From Planctomycetota bacterium (lineage in GTDB: Bacteria > Planctomycetota > Planctomycetia > Planctomycetales > Planctomycetaceae), in the NCBI GenBank assembly GCA_027618475.1, contig JAQCEJ010000003.1, positions 1 through 64,000 of the forward strand: a stretch of 64,000 nt of DNA. Direction: 5' to 3'. The stretch's first letter is position 1; each line of letters starts with the position of its first letter. Shown here in pieces: positions 45,403 to 54,711 of the stretch. A model generated the notes under the pieces. The model had not been told where the DNA came from and made no database searches. It was given only the letters and a program-made list of their open reading frames with translations. Made by a program: the position numbers and the translations under genes.

Positions 45403-46797
45403 TCAACCGTCGATCGTCGCAATCAACCCCTCATCGCGCAGTGCGACAACCGTCTTCTCAAACGCAACCGTCGCTTCGTCGATATCCTCGTGTGTATGTG
45501 CCGCCGAAAGGACGCCGCCGGTGCTGCTCATGTTGTCGACGCCGTGGTGACGCAGTAAGCGTTGATAGTGCTGGATGAGCGAGCCGGGCATCCCTTTCAA
45601 CCGGCCGGCGTCGGTCGTGTGCAGATCGCTGCGGCGGGATGCATTCTTGATCTGCTCGACATCGGTCTCGAAGTAGATGTGAAACGTCGAACTCGGGCCG
45701 TACACATAACCGGCGATGCCGTGCTTTTCGAGCACGGCGTCCCATTGCTCGCGTAAATACACCGTGACCGCGTTCGCGGTTTCAATCGGTTGTCCACTGG
45801 CGATGCGGTTGAGTGCGACGATTCCCGCCGCTGCCGACAACGGAGAACCGTTGAACGTCCCCTGATGCGTCACTCGCTGATGCCGGTCGTGATGAGGATC
45901 GCCGGTGAGATCGAACAACTTCATCACCTCGGCGATGCCGACGACCGCTCCGCCGGGGAGTCCTCCTGCGAGTATTTTCGCGAAGCACGACAGGTCAGGC
46001 GTCACGTCATGCAACTGCTGCGCGCCACCGGGGGCGAAACGAAACCCCGTGACGATTTCATCGAAGATCAAGAGCACACCATGCCGTCGTGTGATGTTTC
46101 GGAGCCCCTGCAAAAACTCCGTCGAAATCGGTACGCGGCCCCACGAGGCCCCCGACGGTTCGAGAATCGCCGCCGCGATGTCGCTCTGCTTGTTGAGCGT
46201 TATATCAACAAGATCGAGATTGCCATCGGGGATCGTCACATGGTCGCCGCGAATATGCGCGGGGACACCGAGCGACCCATCGGCATCGAACGGGGGTTGA
46301 AACCCGTGAATCACGCCGTCGTGCCAACCGTGAAAATGTCCTTCGAAGCGGAGGATTTTCGTCCGTCCCGTAAATGCCCGCGCGAGCCGCAACGCGAGAT
46401 GCGTCGCTTCGGTCCCCGAGTTGACGAACCGCACCCGCTCGGCGGAGGGAACTATCTTCTGCACGAGTTCGGCCCATTCGATATGCCGGGGGTGATCGTT
46501 GCCGAAGTGCGTTCCGTCCGCCGCCGCTTCACGAATCGCCTCGGTGATCTCATCGTCGGCGTGACCGAGGATCAGCGAACCGTTCCCCATGAGAAAGTCG
46601 ATGTATTCGTTTCCGTCGACATCCCACTTGCGCCCGCCGCGTCCATGCGTGATGTACAGCGGCACGGGGACGAAGTGTCGCAAGTCGTGCCCGACACCCC
46701 CCGCGAGAGTTTCTTGTGCACGAGCGTACCATTTCAGACTCTCGGGGCGTTTGGCGGCGTAGGCGGCGATGAGGTCGTTCGTTTTATTCTGGCTCAT
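45403..46797 (-). CDS. Class III aminotransferase (glutamate-1-semialdehyde aminomutase-like)
   Basis: 464 aa. Class III motifs: EYIDFLMGNGSLILGH, NSGTEATHLALRLARAFTGR, LLIFDEIVTGFRF and the PLP lysine in CFAKILAGGLPGGA. Resembles HemL, but hemL is normally near heme genes, and the length and N-terminus fit a substrate-specific aminotransferase instead. Start at 46797 chosen over 46803. It is the last gene of the five-gene operon, 66 nt after the Nramp-like gene, with a repeat between them. Confidence 0.85.
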   Translation of the reverse strand: MSQNKTNDLIAAYAAKRPESLKWYARAQETLAGGVGHDLRHFVPVPLYITHGRGGRKWDVDGNEYIDFLMGNGSLILGHADDEITEAIREAAADGTHFGNDHPRHIEWAELVQKIVPSAERVRFVNSGTEATHLALRLARAFTGRTKILRFEGHFHGWHDGVIHGFQPPFDADGSLGVPAHIRGDHVTIPDGNLDLVDITLNKQSDIAAAILEPSGASWGRVPISTEFLQGLRNITRRHGVLLIFDEIVTGFRFAPGGAQQLHDVTPDLSCFAKILAGGLPGGAVVGIAEVMKLFDLTGDPHHDRHQRVTHQGTFNGSPLSAAAGIVALNRIASGQPIETANAVTVYLREQWDAVLEKHGIAGYVYGPSSTFHIYFETDVEQIKNASRRSDLHTTDAGRLKGMPGSLIQHYQRLLRHHGVDNMSSTGGVLSAAHTHEDIDEATVAFEKTVVALRDEGLIATIDG

Positions 46798-46814
46798 CCT
46801 CATCCCTCGAATAA

Positions 46815-46850
46815 GGCACCCTCACCCGGCCCTCTCCCGGCGGGAGAGGG
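46815..46850. repeat. Dispersed palindromic repeat (CTCCC-type)
   Basis: GGCACCCTCACCCGGCC then CTCTCCC-GGC-GGGAGAG; related to 7652-7698. It lies in the short gap of the five-gene operon. Confidence 0.65.
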
Positions 46851-46863
46851 AGATAGAGAAGAA

Positions 46864-48348
46864 TCACAACTTCGCGGCCAATAGATCATACAAACCGATC
46901 GCACCGCCGACAGCGCACATGAGCAAGACCACCGCCGACGCGACGCCACCGCCGATCACCCACCACTGCGGACGATACAACTTGGGGAGCGTCACGTTGA
47001 AATACAACACGCACACAAACACAATCGACAGCAGCAGGCTCAGTGAGAAAAACGCACCGAGGGCCGTCAGGATGGTGAAACTGACGCCGGTCCATGTCCA
47101 GACCATCGACGTCCCGAAAAACCAGAGCGCGATGACTGTCTTCACGCGATCGACAGAAATCTTCTCGAAGCGCGGCCAGATGGCGCTCAGAAAATCATGC
47201 ACGACCTGCGAGATCGTCTCGGGAATGCTGGCAAGAGTCCCCCAGAGGGCTGCCACCACAGCGACGTAATACACGGGGACAAGACCGGCGTGTATCTGCC
47301 GCCAGATGCTCGCCTGCTTGGTAAGGAGTTCCCACGCATTACCGCCGATCGGTTGTTCGCGGGGATAAAGCACCGTGGCTCCCGCCGCGAGAAACGCTGC
47401 GCTGACGATGGCGAGTACGATCGCTCCCATGCCGATGTCCCACCGCAGCGGCGAGAGAAGTACATGCAATCGACGGACCTGTGCGGGATCGTTCGGCAGA
47501 TAATCGATCCCTCGCATTGCCCGCTTGCGGATGGCTGCGATATCGGGGTGTGAATTGATCCCCCAGCCGTTCTGACTGATCCAGCTCGAATAGACGAGAT
47601 GACCGCTGAGACTGCCGCCGATGTAGCCGAAGATCGTCACGAGGTTGAGCACATAGGCCGTCTTTGCCGCTTCCGGCCCCCACTCAGGAACTTCGGGAAG
47701 GTGGCCGAAACTGATCGCGCCAATGATGAGATCACCGTAATCGGGACGAACCATTAACGTCGCTACCATTGTCCCGGCGACGATGATCCCGCAGATGATA
47801 ATCTGCTGCGTCTGCAATCGATCGAACGACGTGCAAATACTGAGCGAGAGGGCCGCCCCCAACAACAGCGATGTGAAAATATTCTGCCACGTATCGAAAT
47901 CGAGCGTCCCACCAAGAGAATCGGACGCCAGAAACGCAACCAGATTGCCGCACGGCTTGGCGACGGCGGTGAGTCCGGTACTGAGCAGGCAGACTTCGAC
48001 GACAATGACGGCGAGCAGGATCCACCCGCGTGGTCCGGGAATTCTGGCCAGCCGGTTTCCGATACGTTCTCCGGTGATCGCCGTATATCGTCCCACCAGA
48101 TAGGTGACGAAGACTCCTTTGACGACCACGCTCAACAAGAGCAGCCACAAGAGTTGAAACTCAGACCACGCCCCCAGCCCGGTGACCATGATCGTCTCCC
48201 CCGCCCCGAGCGAGAGCGACGTGATCACCGCTGCCGGTCCAAAAAACCCGGCGAGCCGCACCAGCTTACCAAGCGACAATGGTTCGGCGTAGATGCCTGT
48301 CAATTGCGGAATGTCGATGGGTCGAAGATCGGTTTTTGCATCCGGCAT
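46864..48348 (-). CDS. Nramp-like transporter without the DPGN metal motif
   Basis: 494 aa with about 11-12 helices of the APC/Nramp fold. The helix-1 motif that normally reads DPGN reads SLGAGETI here, so the metal-coordinating Asp and Asn are absent, and the helix-6 MPH motif (here GSLSGHLVY) is also changed. It may carry a different cation or an organic substrate. It lies between a dehydrogenase (22 nt away) and an aminotransferase in one transcript. Confidence 0.85.
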   Translation of the reverse strand: MPDAKTDLRPIDIPQLTGIYAEPLSLGKLVRLAGFFGPAAVITSLSLGAGETIMVTGLGAWSEFQLLWLLLLSVVVKGVFVTYLVGRYTAITGERIGNRLARIPGPRGWILLAVIVVEVCLLSTGLTAVAKPCGNLVAFLASDSLGGTLDFDTWQNIFTSLLLGAALSLSICTSFDRLQTQQIIICGIIVAGTMVATLMVRPDYGDLIIGAISFGHLPEVPEWGPEAAKTAYVLNLVTIFGYIGGSLSGHLVYSSWISQNGWGINSHPDIAAIRKRAMRGIDYLPNDPAQVRRLHVLLSPLRWDIGMGAIVLAIVSAAFLAAGATVLYPREQPIGGNAWELLTKQASIWRQIHAGLVPVYYVAVVAALWGTLASIPETISQVVHDFLSAIWPRFEKISVDRVKTVIALWFFGTSMVWTWTGVSFTILTALGAFFSLSLLLSIVFVCVLYFNVTLPKLYRPQWWVIGGGVASAVVLLMCAVGGAIGLYDLLAAKL

Positions 48349-48369
48349 CGAGATGTCCTTAACGATCGA

Positions 48370-49113
48370 TTAACACCGTCCACCACACGCTGCAATCGTC
48401 TGTCCGGTGACGAAACTCGAATCGTCCGATAACAGAAACTTGACGACCGATGCCATTTCCGAAGGATCGGCGACTCGGGCGAGCGGAGTTTCCGTCAGCA
48501 ACTTTGCGACGAGATCCTGATCGGCGTTGTGAATCATATCGGTCGCCGTCATTCCCGGTGCGACGCAATTGACGCGTACGTGCGGAGCGAACGCTTCGGC
48601 ACAATGGCGCGTGAACGAAATCACTGCTGTTTTCGTCGTCGCATAATGCACCATGTCTTTCTTGATCTTAATCCCCGCGAGCGAAGAGATGTTGACGATG
48701 CGGCCGAACTTGCGGGCAATCATTTCATCCTTCACAGCCCACGTCGGCAAAAACACACCGTCGACATTGACTTCGAACATTCGCTTCCAGTTGGCGAACG
48801 TGACCTCGTTGTGCGGTTCGTTGCGGACGATGCCGGCGTTGTTGACCAGAAAATCGATCGGACCAAGCTGTTCTCGCACGATTTGCATCAGACGAGTCAC
48901 TTCATCTTCGCGCGAGACGTCTCCCTTCACGAGGATTGCCTTCTCGGCATTCTTCTCGATCAAAGCGAGCGTCTCGTTCGCCCCCTTGTCGTTCTGTTGA
49001 TAATTGACTGCGACACGGGCACCGTGCGACGCCAGCATCTGGCAGATTGCCCTGCCGATCCCCCGCGCTCCCCCTGTCACGACAGCCGTTCGATTCGTGA
49101 AGAGTTTTTCCAT
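48370..49113 (-). CDS. Short-chain dehydrogenase/reductase
   Basis: 247-aa classical SDR resembling FabG. TGGARGIG is the cofactor loop, NNAG and the YATTK active-site pair are complete, and NISSLAG gives the Ser. FabG itself is usually near fatty-acid genes; here the operon suggests a different alcohol or ketone. Start at 49113 (ATG) preferred over TTG 49122. It ends 16 nt from the ceramidase-family gene upstream in the operon. Confidence 0.9.
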   Translation of the reverse strand: MEKLFTNRTAVVTGGARGIGRAICQMLASHGARVAVNYQQNDKGANETLALIEKNAEKAILVKGDVSREDEVTRLMQIVREQLGPIDFLVNNAGIVRNEPHNEVTFANWKRMFEVNVDGVFLPTWAVKDEMIARKFGRIVNISSLAGIKIKKDMVHYATTKTAVISFTRHCAEAFAPHVRVNCVAPGMTATDMIHNADQDLVAKLLTETPLARVADPSEMASVVKFLLSDDSSFVTGQTIAACGGRC

Positions 49114-49129
49114 CGTTTTCAATATCCTC

Positions 49130-50566
49130 TCATTTGAGATCGTTAAGCAGCGACAGCGAGTTCTCGATCACTGCCGGGCCCCATTCGCGCGTGAATTGCG
49201 CCGGGAGCATGTAATTCTGGTACGACTCGTTGACTTCCATCCCCCCCTCGTCAAACGCTTTGGGCGTGGGGAGATAGCCGAGACAGCCGTTGCTGTAGCC
49301 GAGAAAATATGTGTGAGCGAGTGGGGAACGGCGTTTCACTTCGATCGCCAGTTCTGCAAACGGTTCGCCGTTGACCGCGACGATACCGATGTCGTTGACG
49401 CGCAGACCCCAGCAGACTAGATCGCGCGTTACCGGCTTGCCCTCGTCAATCGTTCGCAACACCAGCTCGGCCCAGTGTACCAGCCGTTGTGCGACGTGAA
49501 TCGGCCCGATCTTTCCGTCCGCTTGCGCTTTTTCCAAACGTGTCTGACAGTCGGTTAACGTTTTCTCAGCCGTAGTCCGTTCCGGCAATGGTGCCATCGG
49601 CAGCGTGATTCGCTTCGCGCCGACCGAAAAATGATTGAGCGTGTTTTCTGCGAGCGGTTCGTAGTCCCACAACGAAATCGCCGCAACCGATTGCACAATA
49701 CGTCTCGGCCCATGCTGATTGTGCGTACGAATCTGCGACCAGACCTTGAGCGTTTCGCCACCGAGCATGGCACCAATTCTTTCGAGGTCGTCATATTGTT
49801 CGGGTCCGCCGCTGCCGATGCCACAGCGCGGGCTGACATTCCCCGCCGCCCCCTGAAAAAAGAGTGACGGTGCCCCGGTCGTTCGTTCGACGATTTCGCG
49901 TGCCGGTCCGACGTAATCGGGAGAAAGTTGCGACGTCTTCGGGCCGAGCACGATCGTATGAGCCGCCGCGATCATGATCGTCGCGAGGGGGGTTCCCGAA
50001 AGATCGTCGATGCGAATCACTCCGACGTCATGATCAACTGCTCCATCGGGATTCTCCCCAATGATCACCCGACCGTCGGGCAAACGTTCGCGGCGATTAA
50101 TGCCGATCGGTGCATGCCCCTTCCCCGCACCAATTCGCGCGGGTTGCAATTTGTTGTCGGCCATCCTCGACACGCCGACGAGCGATTCTTCGAGCAGAGC
50201 GAGATAACGTTCCTGCAGCCGCTGCTGCTCGGGTGTGTCGGCCTGCCAACCGGGAAACATCGGCCCCAAATGCGTATGAGACGTATTGATCAGGACATTG
50301 TCGAAGGGAATCTGCAACTCATCACCGACGCGCTGGCGAATGCGTTCCACATGCGGCGATTGAATGAACAACACATCACACGCTAGCAGCACGACTTTGG
50401 TTTCCCCATCGCCGAGGACGAGAGCCGTTGCCGTCAGTTCCCGTTCGACCGATTCGGAGACGCATTCCTGCACGGTGTAACCCATCAGACGAATGCCGAC
50501 CGGCGGTGTGATGCAAACGCGACCGACACCGGCCAATAATATCTTCGCGGATGATGGTGGGCTCAT
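49130..50566 (-). CDS. Neutral/alkaline non-lysosomal ceramidase-family protein
   Basis: 478 aa. The N-terminus VGRVCITPPVGIRLMGY, the zinc-binding SHTHLGP, and AAGNVSPR near the catalytic serine region match the neutral-ceramidase N-terminal domain. No signal peptide is visible, which is unusual because characterised ceramidases are exported; it lacks the usual C-terminal immunoglobulin-like domain. The substrate may be a non-ceramide amide. Gene gaps of about 16 nt on each side support an operon. Confidence 0.85.
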   Translation of the reverse strand: MSPPSSAKILLAGVGRVCITPPVGIRLMGYTVQECVSESVERELTATALVLGDGETKVVLLACDVLFIQSPHVERIRQRVGDELQIPFDNVLINTSHTHLGPMFPGWQADTPEQQRLQERYLALLEESLVGVSRMADNKLQPARIGAGKGHAPIGINRRERLPDGRVIIGENPDGAVDHDVGVIRIDDLSGTPLATIMIAAAHTIVLGPKTSQLSPDYVGPAREIVERTTGAPSLFFQGAAGNVSPRCGIGSGGPEQYDDLERIGAMLGGETLKVWSQIRTHNQHGPRRIVQSVAAISLWDYEPLAENTLNHFSVGAKRITLPMAPLPERTTAEKTLTDCQTRLEKAQADGKIGPIHVAQRLVHWAELVLRTIDEGKPVTRDLVCWGLRVNDIGIVAVNGEPFAELAIEVKRRSPLAHTYFLGYSNGCLGYLPTPKAFDEGGMEVNESYQNYMLPAQFTREWGPAVIENSLSLLNDLK

Positions 50567-50582
50567 GATGTTCCGGACTCGA

Positions 50583-52730
50583 CTAATTGCGCGTCAACCA
50601 CGGATGTTTCGCATGCGCGGCGGTATCTTCTTCGGGGGTGAGATGATAAAATTGATCTCCCTGCTTCAAATACAGAATCTTCCACGCGCGATCGGATAAG
50701 ATGCGATCGTCGACCTTCGACATCACCTGTTCCATCGCCGCGGAACCCTCGGGACCGAAATTGAGAATCACATTTCCCAGAACGCGCCAGCCCCATTCGC
50801 CGTCGGTTCGTTGGCAGGCGTCGCCGTATTGATTGAAAAACTTCGTTGCGATCTTCAACGCCGCGGTTCGCGCCGGGTCGTCCTCGGGCAAACGGGCGTG
50901 CATCGCGGCATAGGCCACCGCCGCACGGACTTGAACGGCGTGATCGGCATCGTGCTCCATCACCTCTCGCATTGCCTGCGAGACCTCGGTCGTTGCACCG
51001 AAGCTGCTGCTTAAGTTGACGATCGCCAATTCTCGCGAGTAAGGATTCTCATCCTGCTTTACGATATGCAACAGTTTTGCCAGCACGTCGGGATCAGCCG
51101 GTGCGCCGACGCGAGAGAAGTAATACAACACCAGTTCGCGATTTCGCGACTCGTCATCGGTGAGACGATCGACAAGCAACTGTTTGTCCGCCGGCGTGAG
51201 ATCCCCTGCTGCATTCATCGCCGTCAACACTTCGGGAATCGTACGAAAATGAAATTGAAACGTACTCTGCGGTTCGAACGCCGCCTCGATCAGCGTTTCC
51301 ACTTTCCCTTCGGCAGGAATTTCGCCGAGAGCGACCGCCGCAAGACAACGGACCGAGTTTTCGGGATCGTTGAGCGCCGCGATGACCACGTTATACGTTT
51401 CACCAACCTTATTTGCGGCGATCGCTCGTAACGCAGTACGGCGGACGTAAACATCGTCATCGTTCACCGCGACCGCATATTGCTCGGGGGTAAGTTTGAC
51501 TTTTCCCTTCAGAGCGAGAGTCAACAATCGACGGCGGGCGAAGATGTCGTCGCTCGTCAGACTCTCGATCGGTTCGGCGTGCGGTGTTTCGTCGGGCCAG
51601 TCGATCCAGGCTTCCGAATCGTAACCGCTTTCGAGTTCGCGACCGAGAAACATAATGCGCGCCCGGCCCGCCGGCATCTCGCCCCGCGTGCGAAACGACG
51701 TCAGCACCACCGGCGATTTCTGCTCTTTGATTTTCTTGTCGAGCGCATTCAGCGCCACTGCTTCTTTCGGACTGAACAGACAAATCTCATCCACAACCGA
51801 ACCATCGAGCCATTCATCGATCGACCAGACGGCGTTTCCCGCCGTCCGCACGCCGTCGTCGACCAGCCATTTCATCGGACGGTTCGGCTCGTCGCCATGC
51901 ACGCAAACAGCGACTTTCTTGCCGTGTGTGCTGAGTTGCTTTTTGAGCAATCGCAGAAACTCAGTGATATGCCCGCCGCGCATTGTTCGCCACGCCTCTT
52001 TATCGAATTCTTCGGTGCGAATATCGACGCCATATTTTTTCTTGAACTCTTTGACGATCGGTTCGCTGTAGCCGAACTCATCTTCGTATCGCTGCGAAAA
52101 ATTCTCGGCGTAGGTGAGAAACGCGATGCCGTCGTAGTCGCCGTCGACGACGTACTTCGTGAGATAATCGGCCATTGCCTGCCGGGCCTCGGGATAGGCG
52201 AACTCGATCGGTCCCCCCTGCCGCCACGTTCCCCATTTATTGACAGGCGCCCATTCGGGGTGTTCGATGCGCAGCTTATCTTCGATAGCGTACGGAAAAC
52301 CCGAGTACCCGGCGTCGGCCTGCGAGCCGTTGTCGAATAGGCCATAGGTCAGCCAGATTTCCAGCCCCTGCTTCTTTGCTTCGGCGACGGCGATGCGATT
52401 GGTTTTGACGACACGATACTGCAAATCGCGCCACCAGTCCCAGATACGGGCGAAGATGCGATTTTCGGGGCGGATGACGAACTCTTCCCCCCAGATTTCA
52501 TCCTGTCCCCCGCGCCACCAGATGCGATTCGCATGAAAATTCTCGCGGCACGCGGTGAATGCCGCCTCGATCGTCGTCGCCGAATCGACCGGTGGAAAGG
52601 TGATGAGATCCTGATTGTCGCCGGTGCTGAAATAAACGGTGCGCGGGTTGCCATCGACCGGTTCACCGGCGGAGACGGCGTTCATCAAGCCGACGACACA
52701 GACAATTGCACAGCCAAGTGGAAATCGCAT
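50583..52730 (-). CDS. Secreted glycosidase-like protein with HEAT repeats
   Basis: 715 aa. A signal peptide (FPLGCAIVCVVGLMNAVSA) precedes a TIM-barrel-like half (WLTYGLFDNGS, DGIAFLTYAENFS, KVAVCVHGDEPNR) resembling glycoside hydrolase-like proteins. From about residue 420 there are repeated alpha-helical units typical of HEAT or PBS-lyase-type repeats (YVRRTALRAIAAN, SVRCLAAVALGEI). It is the first gene of the five-gene operon. Catalytic acids cannot be assigned with confidence. Confidence 0.75.
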   Translation of the reverse strand: MRFPLGCAIVCVVGLMNAVSAGEPVDGNPRTVYFSTGDNQDLITFPPVDSATTIEAAFTACRENFHANRIWWRGGQDEIWGEEFVIRPENRIFARIWDWWRDLQYRVVKTNRIAVAEAKKQGLEIWLTYGLFDNGSQADAGYSGFPYAIEDKLRIEHPEWAPVNKWGTWRQGGPIEFAYPEARQAMADYLTKYVVDGDYDGIAFLTYAENFSQRYEDEFGYSEPIVKEFKKKYGVDIRTEEFDKEAWRTMRGGHITEFLRLLKKQLSTHGKKVAVCVHGDEPNRPMKWLVDDGVRTAGNAVWSIDEWLDGSVVDEICLFSPKEAVALNALDKKIKEQKSPVVLTSFRTRGEMPAGRARIMFLGRELESGYDSEAWIDWPDETPHAEPIESLTSDDIFARRRLLTLALKGKVKLTPEQYAVAVNDDDVYVRRTALRAIAANKVGETYNVVIAALNDPENSVRCLAAVALGEIPAEGKVETLIEAAFEPQSTFQFHFRTIPEVLTAMNAAGDLTPADKQLLVDRLTDDESRNRELVLYYFSRVGAPADPDVLAKLLHIVKQDENPYSRELAIVNLSSSFGATTEVSQAMREVMEHDADHAVQVRAAVAYAAMHARLPEDDPARTAALKIATKFFNQYGDACQRTDGEWGWRVLGNVILNFGPEGSAAMEQVMSKVDDRILSDRAWKILYLKQGDQFYHLTPEEDTAAHAKHPWLTRN

Positions 52731-52937
52731 AAATGTCCTTCGCTAAGAAACGATGTGATGCAAACGATGCCACGATCGATCGCGTGGGCTGCAATATACG
52801 GTAGCATATCGGACGAACGGTCGCGACTTGAGCCACGTAAAAAAATGATTCTGTTGCCCAGCCAAGTGCGATTGATCTTTCGCCTGCCGATGATCACACT
52901 AGAAGGGAACAAACCCACACGTCTGGAAGAAACGAAT
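52731..52937. other. Upstream region of the five-gene operon
   Basis: This 207-nt region should hold the operon promoter on the minus strand. No clear box pair was found. No ORF is supported. Confidence 0.35.
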
Positions 52938-53012
52938 AGAGCCGCGCACGCAGTAAGCGGAAAATAGTATTACCGCCAGCTATAAAGAACCGCTTACTGC
53001 GTGCGCGGCTCT
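52938..53012. terminator. Large perfect inverted repeat after the permease gene
   Basis: 23-bp perfect arms AGAGCCGCGCACGCAGTAAG(CGG) separated by 29 nt, starting right after the minus-strand stop codon. Structurally like the element at 27139-27220. It may end transcription or stabilise the 3' end. Confidence 0.7.
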
Positions 53013-53606
53013 TTACACGTCCCATTCGAGATTCCGCCAGCGCTTTCTCGCAGTGAAGGCAATCGCGAACAACAAAACGACCGCTGCTAGCGCGAACAGC
53101 TCGATGGCAGGGCTCCATACGTTCGACGAAAACAGGGCATCGATCGATACGATCTCGACCACAAGCAGCATCACAATCGAGCTACTGATGACGATGAGTC
53201 CGCGCCGATTCTGTGCGTACGTCAGCAACGTCAGAGCGGTGGTCAAGATCAAGCCATAACCAGCCAAGATGAGGACAACCACGGGTATCGACAACTGCAT
53301 ACTCTGCCCGGTGATCGCCGCGTAGACGATGATGTTCAGCGTATGCACGCCGGCGATAATCCCGGTATCCATGGCAATCGATTCGCAGAGATTGCGCCAC
53401 AAATCTCTGCGTGCGACGGGCCGCATCAATTCGATGACGAACGTGCGACGTCGCAGATCCCATTGCTGGAGGAGCATCAGTGACGGGGCCATGAGCGACA
53501 TAAGTAATATCGACACATGCTGTCCGCCCAACAACATGGATATATCACCGTTCAACGCCAGCGACATCAGAGCCAGCATGATCCACATCATGACGACCAA
53601 CATCAC
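53013..53606 (-). CDS. ABC-2-type permease, C-terminal part (frameshifted)
   Basis: About 197 codons with six hydrophobic segments. It continues the preceding ORF in another reading frame; dropping one base within an A7 or T7 run at about 53615-53640 joins the two into one protein of about 485 aa (SGKNLLFFCVMLVVMM across the join). Its own start would have to be a GTG or ATG inside the overlap with no Shine-Dalgarno. Belongs with the GntR-ABC ATPase operon. Confidence 0.65.
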   Translation of the reverse strand: MMLVVMMWIMLALMSLALNGDISMLLGGQHVSILLMSLMAPSLMLLQQWDLRRRTFVIELMRPVARRDLWRNLCESIAMDTGIIAGVHTLNIIVYAAITGQSMQLSIPVVVLILAGYGLILTTALTLLTYAQNRRGLIVISSSIVMLLVVEIVSIDALFSSNVWSPAIELFALAAVVLLFAIAFTARKRWRNLEWDV

Positions 53607-54471
53607 ACAAAAAAAGAGCAGATTTTTTTCCGCTCATGGCATTTGCATTTCTCAAATGTGCGGCGCGTGATCGGTTGCCGTGGCGAGCGCATCCGGGCGT
53701 GACGTGGGCGAACAGCCGATTGATTTTATCTTGCAGTTTTGCCGAATGTTGCTGCGGCTGATTCCGCTGACTCCACTCGACCCATTGCCCCCACGAGACT
53801 TCGCAGGAGTGCCGTTGGTTCGACGATTCGTTGAGAACGCGATGTCGCAAGGGCATTCCCCGGACAATCATCGCCACACTGACAACACCCGCCCCGAACA
53901 GCACCCACGCGAGCTGCGGATAAGCCCCCGCCAAAAATCGGTCGATGAATTGGTGGGATATCCAAAACTGGCAGCCAACGATGAGTAATGCGTATGCCAT
54001 GGGGACAAATACAGCCATCGCTCTGAATTTGTCCGCCGCGGGATCTCCTTCCAGCACCCGGTCGTGAGTCAGTTGCATCGTCCCCCACGGAATGAATAAG
54101 AGACCATAGAAGGCCGCCGCGGCGAGCAAATCGGCGCGCAGGGCGAACATCAACATCAGCGACTGGATGCCCCACATCAAGACGATCATCGCAGTCAACA
54201 CGATCTGATGCGGCAACCAAAACCGCGGCGCGACGGCACCGACGGTCGTCACAGTCTGAGCGCGAAACTGTAACCAAAGCCCGGCGATAAGGGCGAGTTG
54301 CGCCTGAAGAAGCAAGCCGATCACCGCCCGGGACGGAATCCCCTCCGAAATGAATCCGCCGATGCACAAGCCAATGGTAGCCAGCACATAACACACATAA
54401 CAACCGAAGAAAAACCACAACGTTTTTCGCGTGGTGTAGGACTTGATGACCCAGTAGATTTGGTTGTCCAT
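53545..54471 (-). CDS. ABC-2-type permease, N-terminal part (frameshifted)
   Basis: N-terminal half of the export permease, with about six hydrophobic helices (WFFFGCYVCYVLATIGLCI, ALIVGCQFWISHQF and others) and then a hydrophilic linker. Its C-terminus (SALFLCDVGRHDVDHAGSD) is out-of-frame sequence caused by the shift. Start at 54471 has GGAG 7 nt upstream; a second start at 54510 is possible. Domain partner of the ABC ATPase encoded upstream; the pair probably exports a peptide or lipid. Confidence 0.7.
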   Translation of the reverse strand: MDNQIYWVIKSYTTRKTLWFFFGCYVCYVLATIGLCIGGFISEGIPSRAVIGLLLQAQLALIAGLWLQFRAQTVTTVGAVAPRFWLPHQIVLTAMIVLMWGIQSLMLMFALRADLLAAAAFYGLLFIPWGTMQLTHDRVLEGDPAADKFRAMAVFVPMAYALLIVGCQFWISHQFIDRFLAGAYPQLAWVLFGAGVVSVAMIVRGMPLRHRVLNESSNQRHSCEVSWGQWVEWSQRNQPQQHSAKLQDKINRLFAHVTPGCARHGNRSRAAHLRNANAMSGKKSALFLCDVGRHDVDHAGSDVAGVER

Positions 54472-54510
54472 CGAAATGCTCCACAACGGATATTTGTCTA
54501 ACGACGTCAT

Positions 54511-54605
54511 TCCCCAGCCTCGGAGAGGCGGCCGTCAATAGCCTGGTGGCGGAAGCCCCAGGTAGTAATTTGTCGATGGCATCCAAGCCCCGGCGGGGCG
54601 ACAGA
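54511..54605. repeat. Dispersed repeat, GC-rich palindromes
   Basis: CCCAGCCTCGGAGAGGC, CCTGG-TGGCGGAAGCC-CCAGG and GCCCCGGCGGGGC follow each other between the ATPase and permease genes. The last is a short GC-rich palindrome. Confidence 0.5.
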
Positions 54606-54711
54606 TGAATTGTTCGAATCATTATTAACGACGCAACAACGTTGCATCACATCGAATTGACATTGGTCCGGTCTTTATACTTTTCATGTTACGTTCACCC
54701 CTTCGGGGTTC

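Noticed and set aside
52938-53012. tRNA-like or attachment site
   Set aside because: The arms are a plain inverted repeat with no cloverleaf and no integrase nearby.
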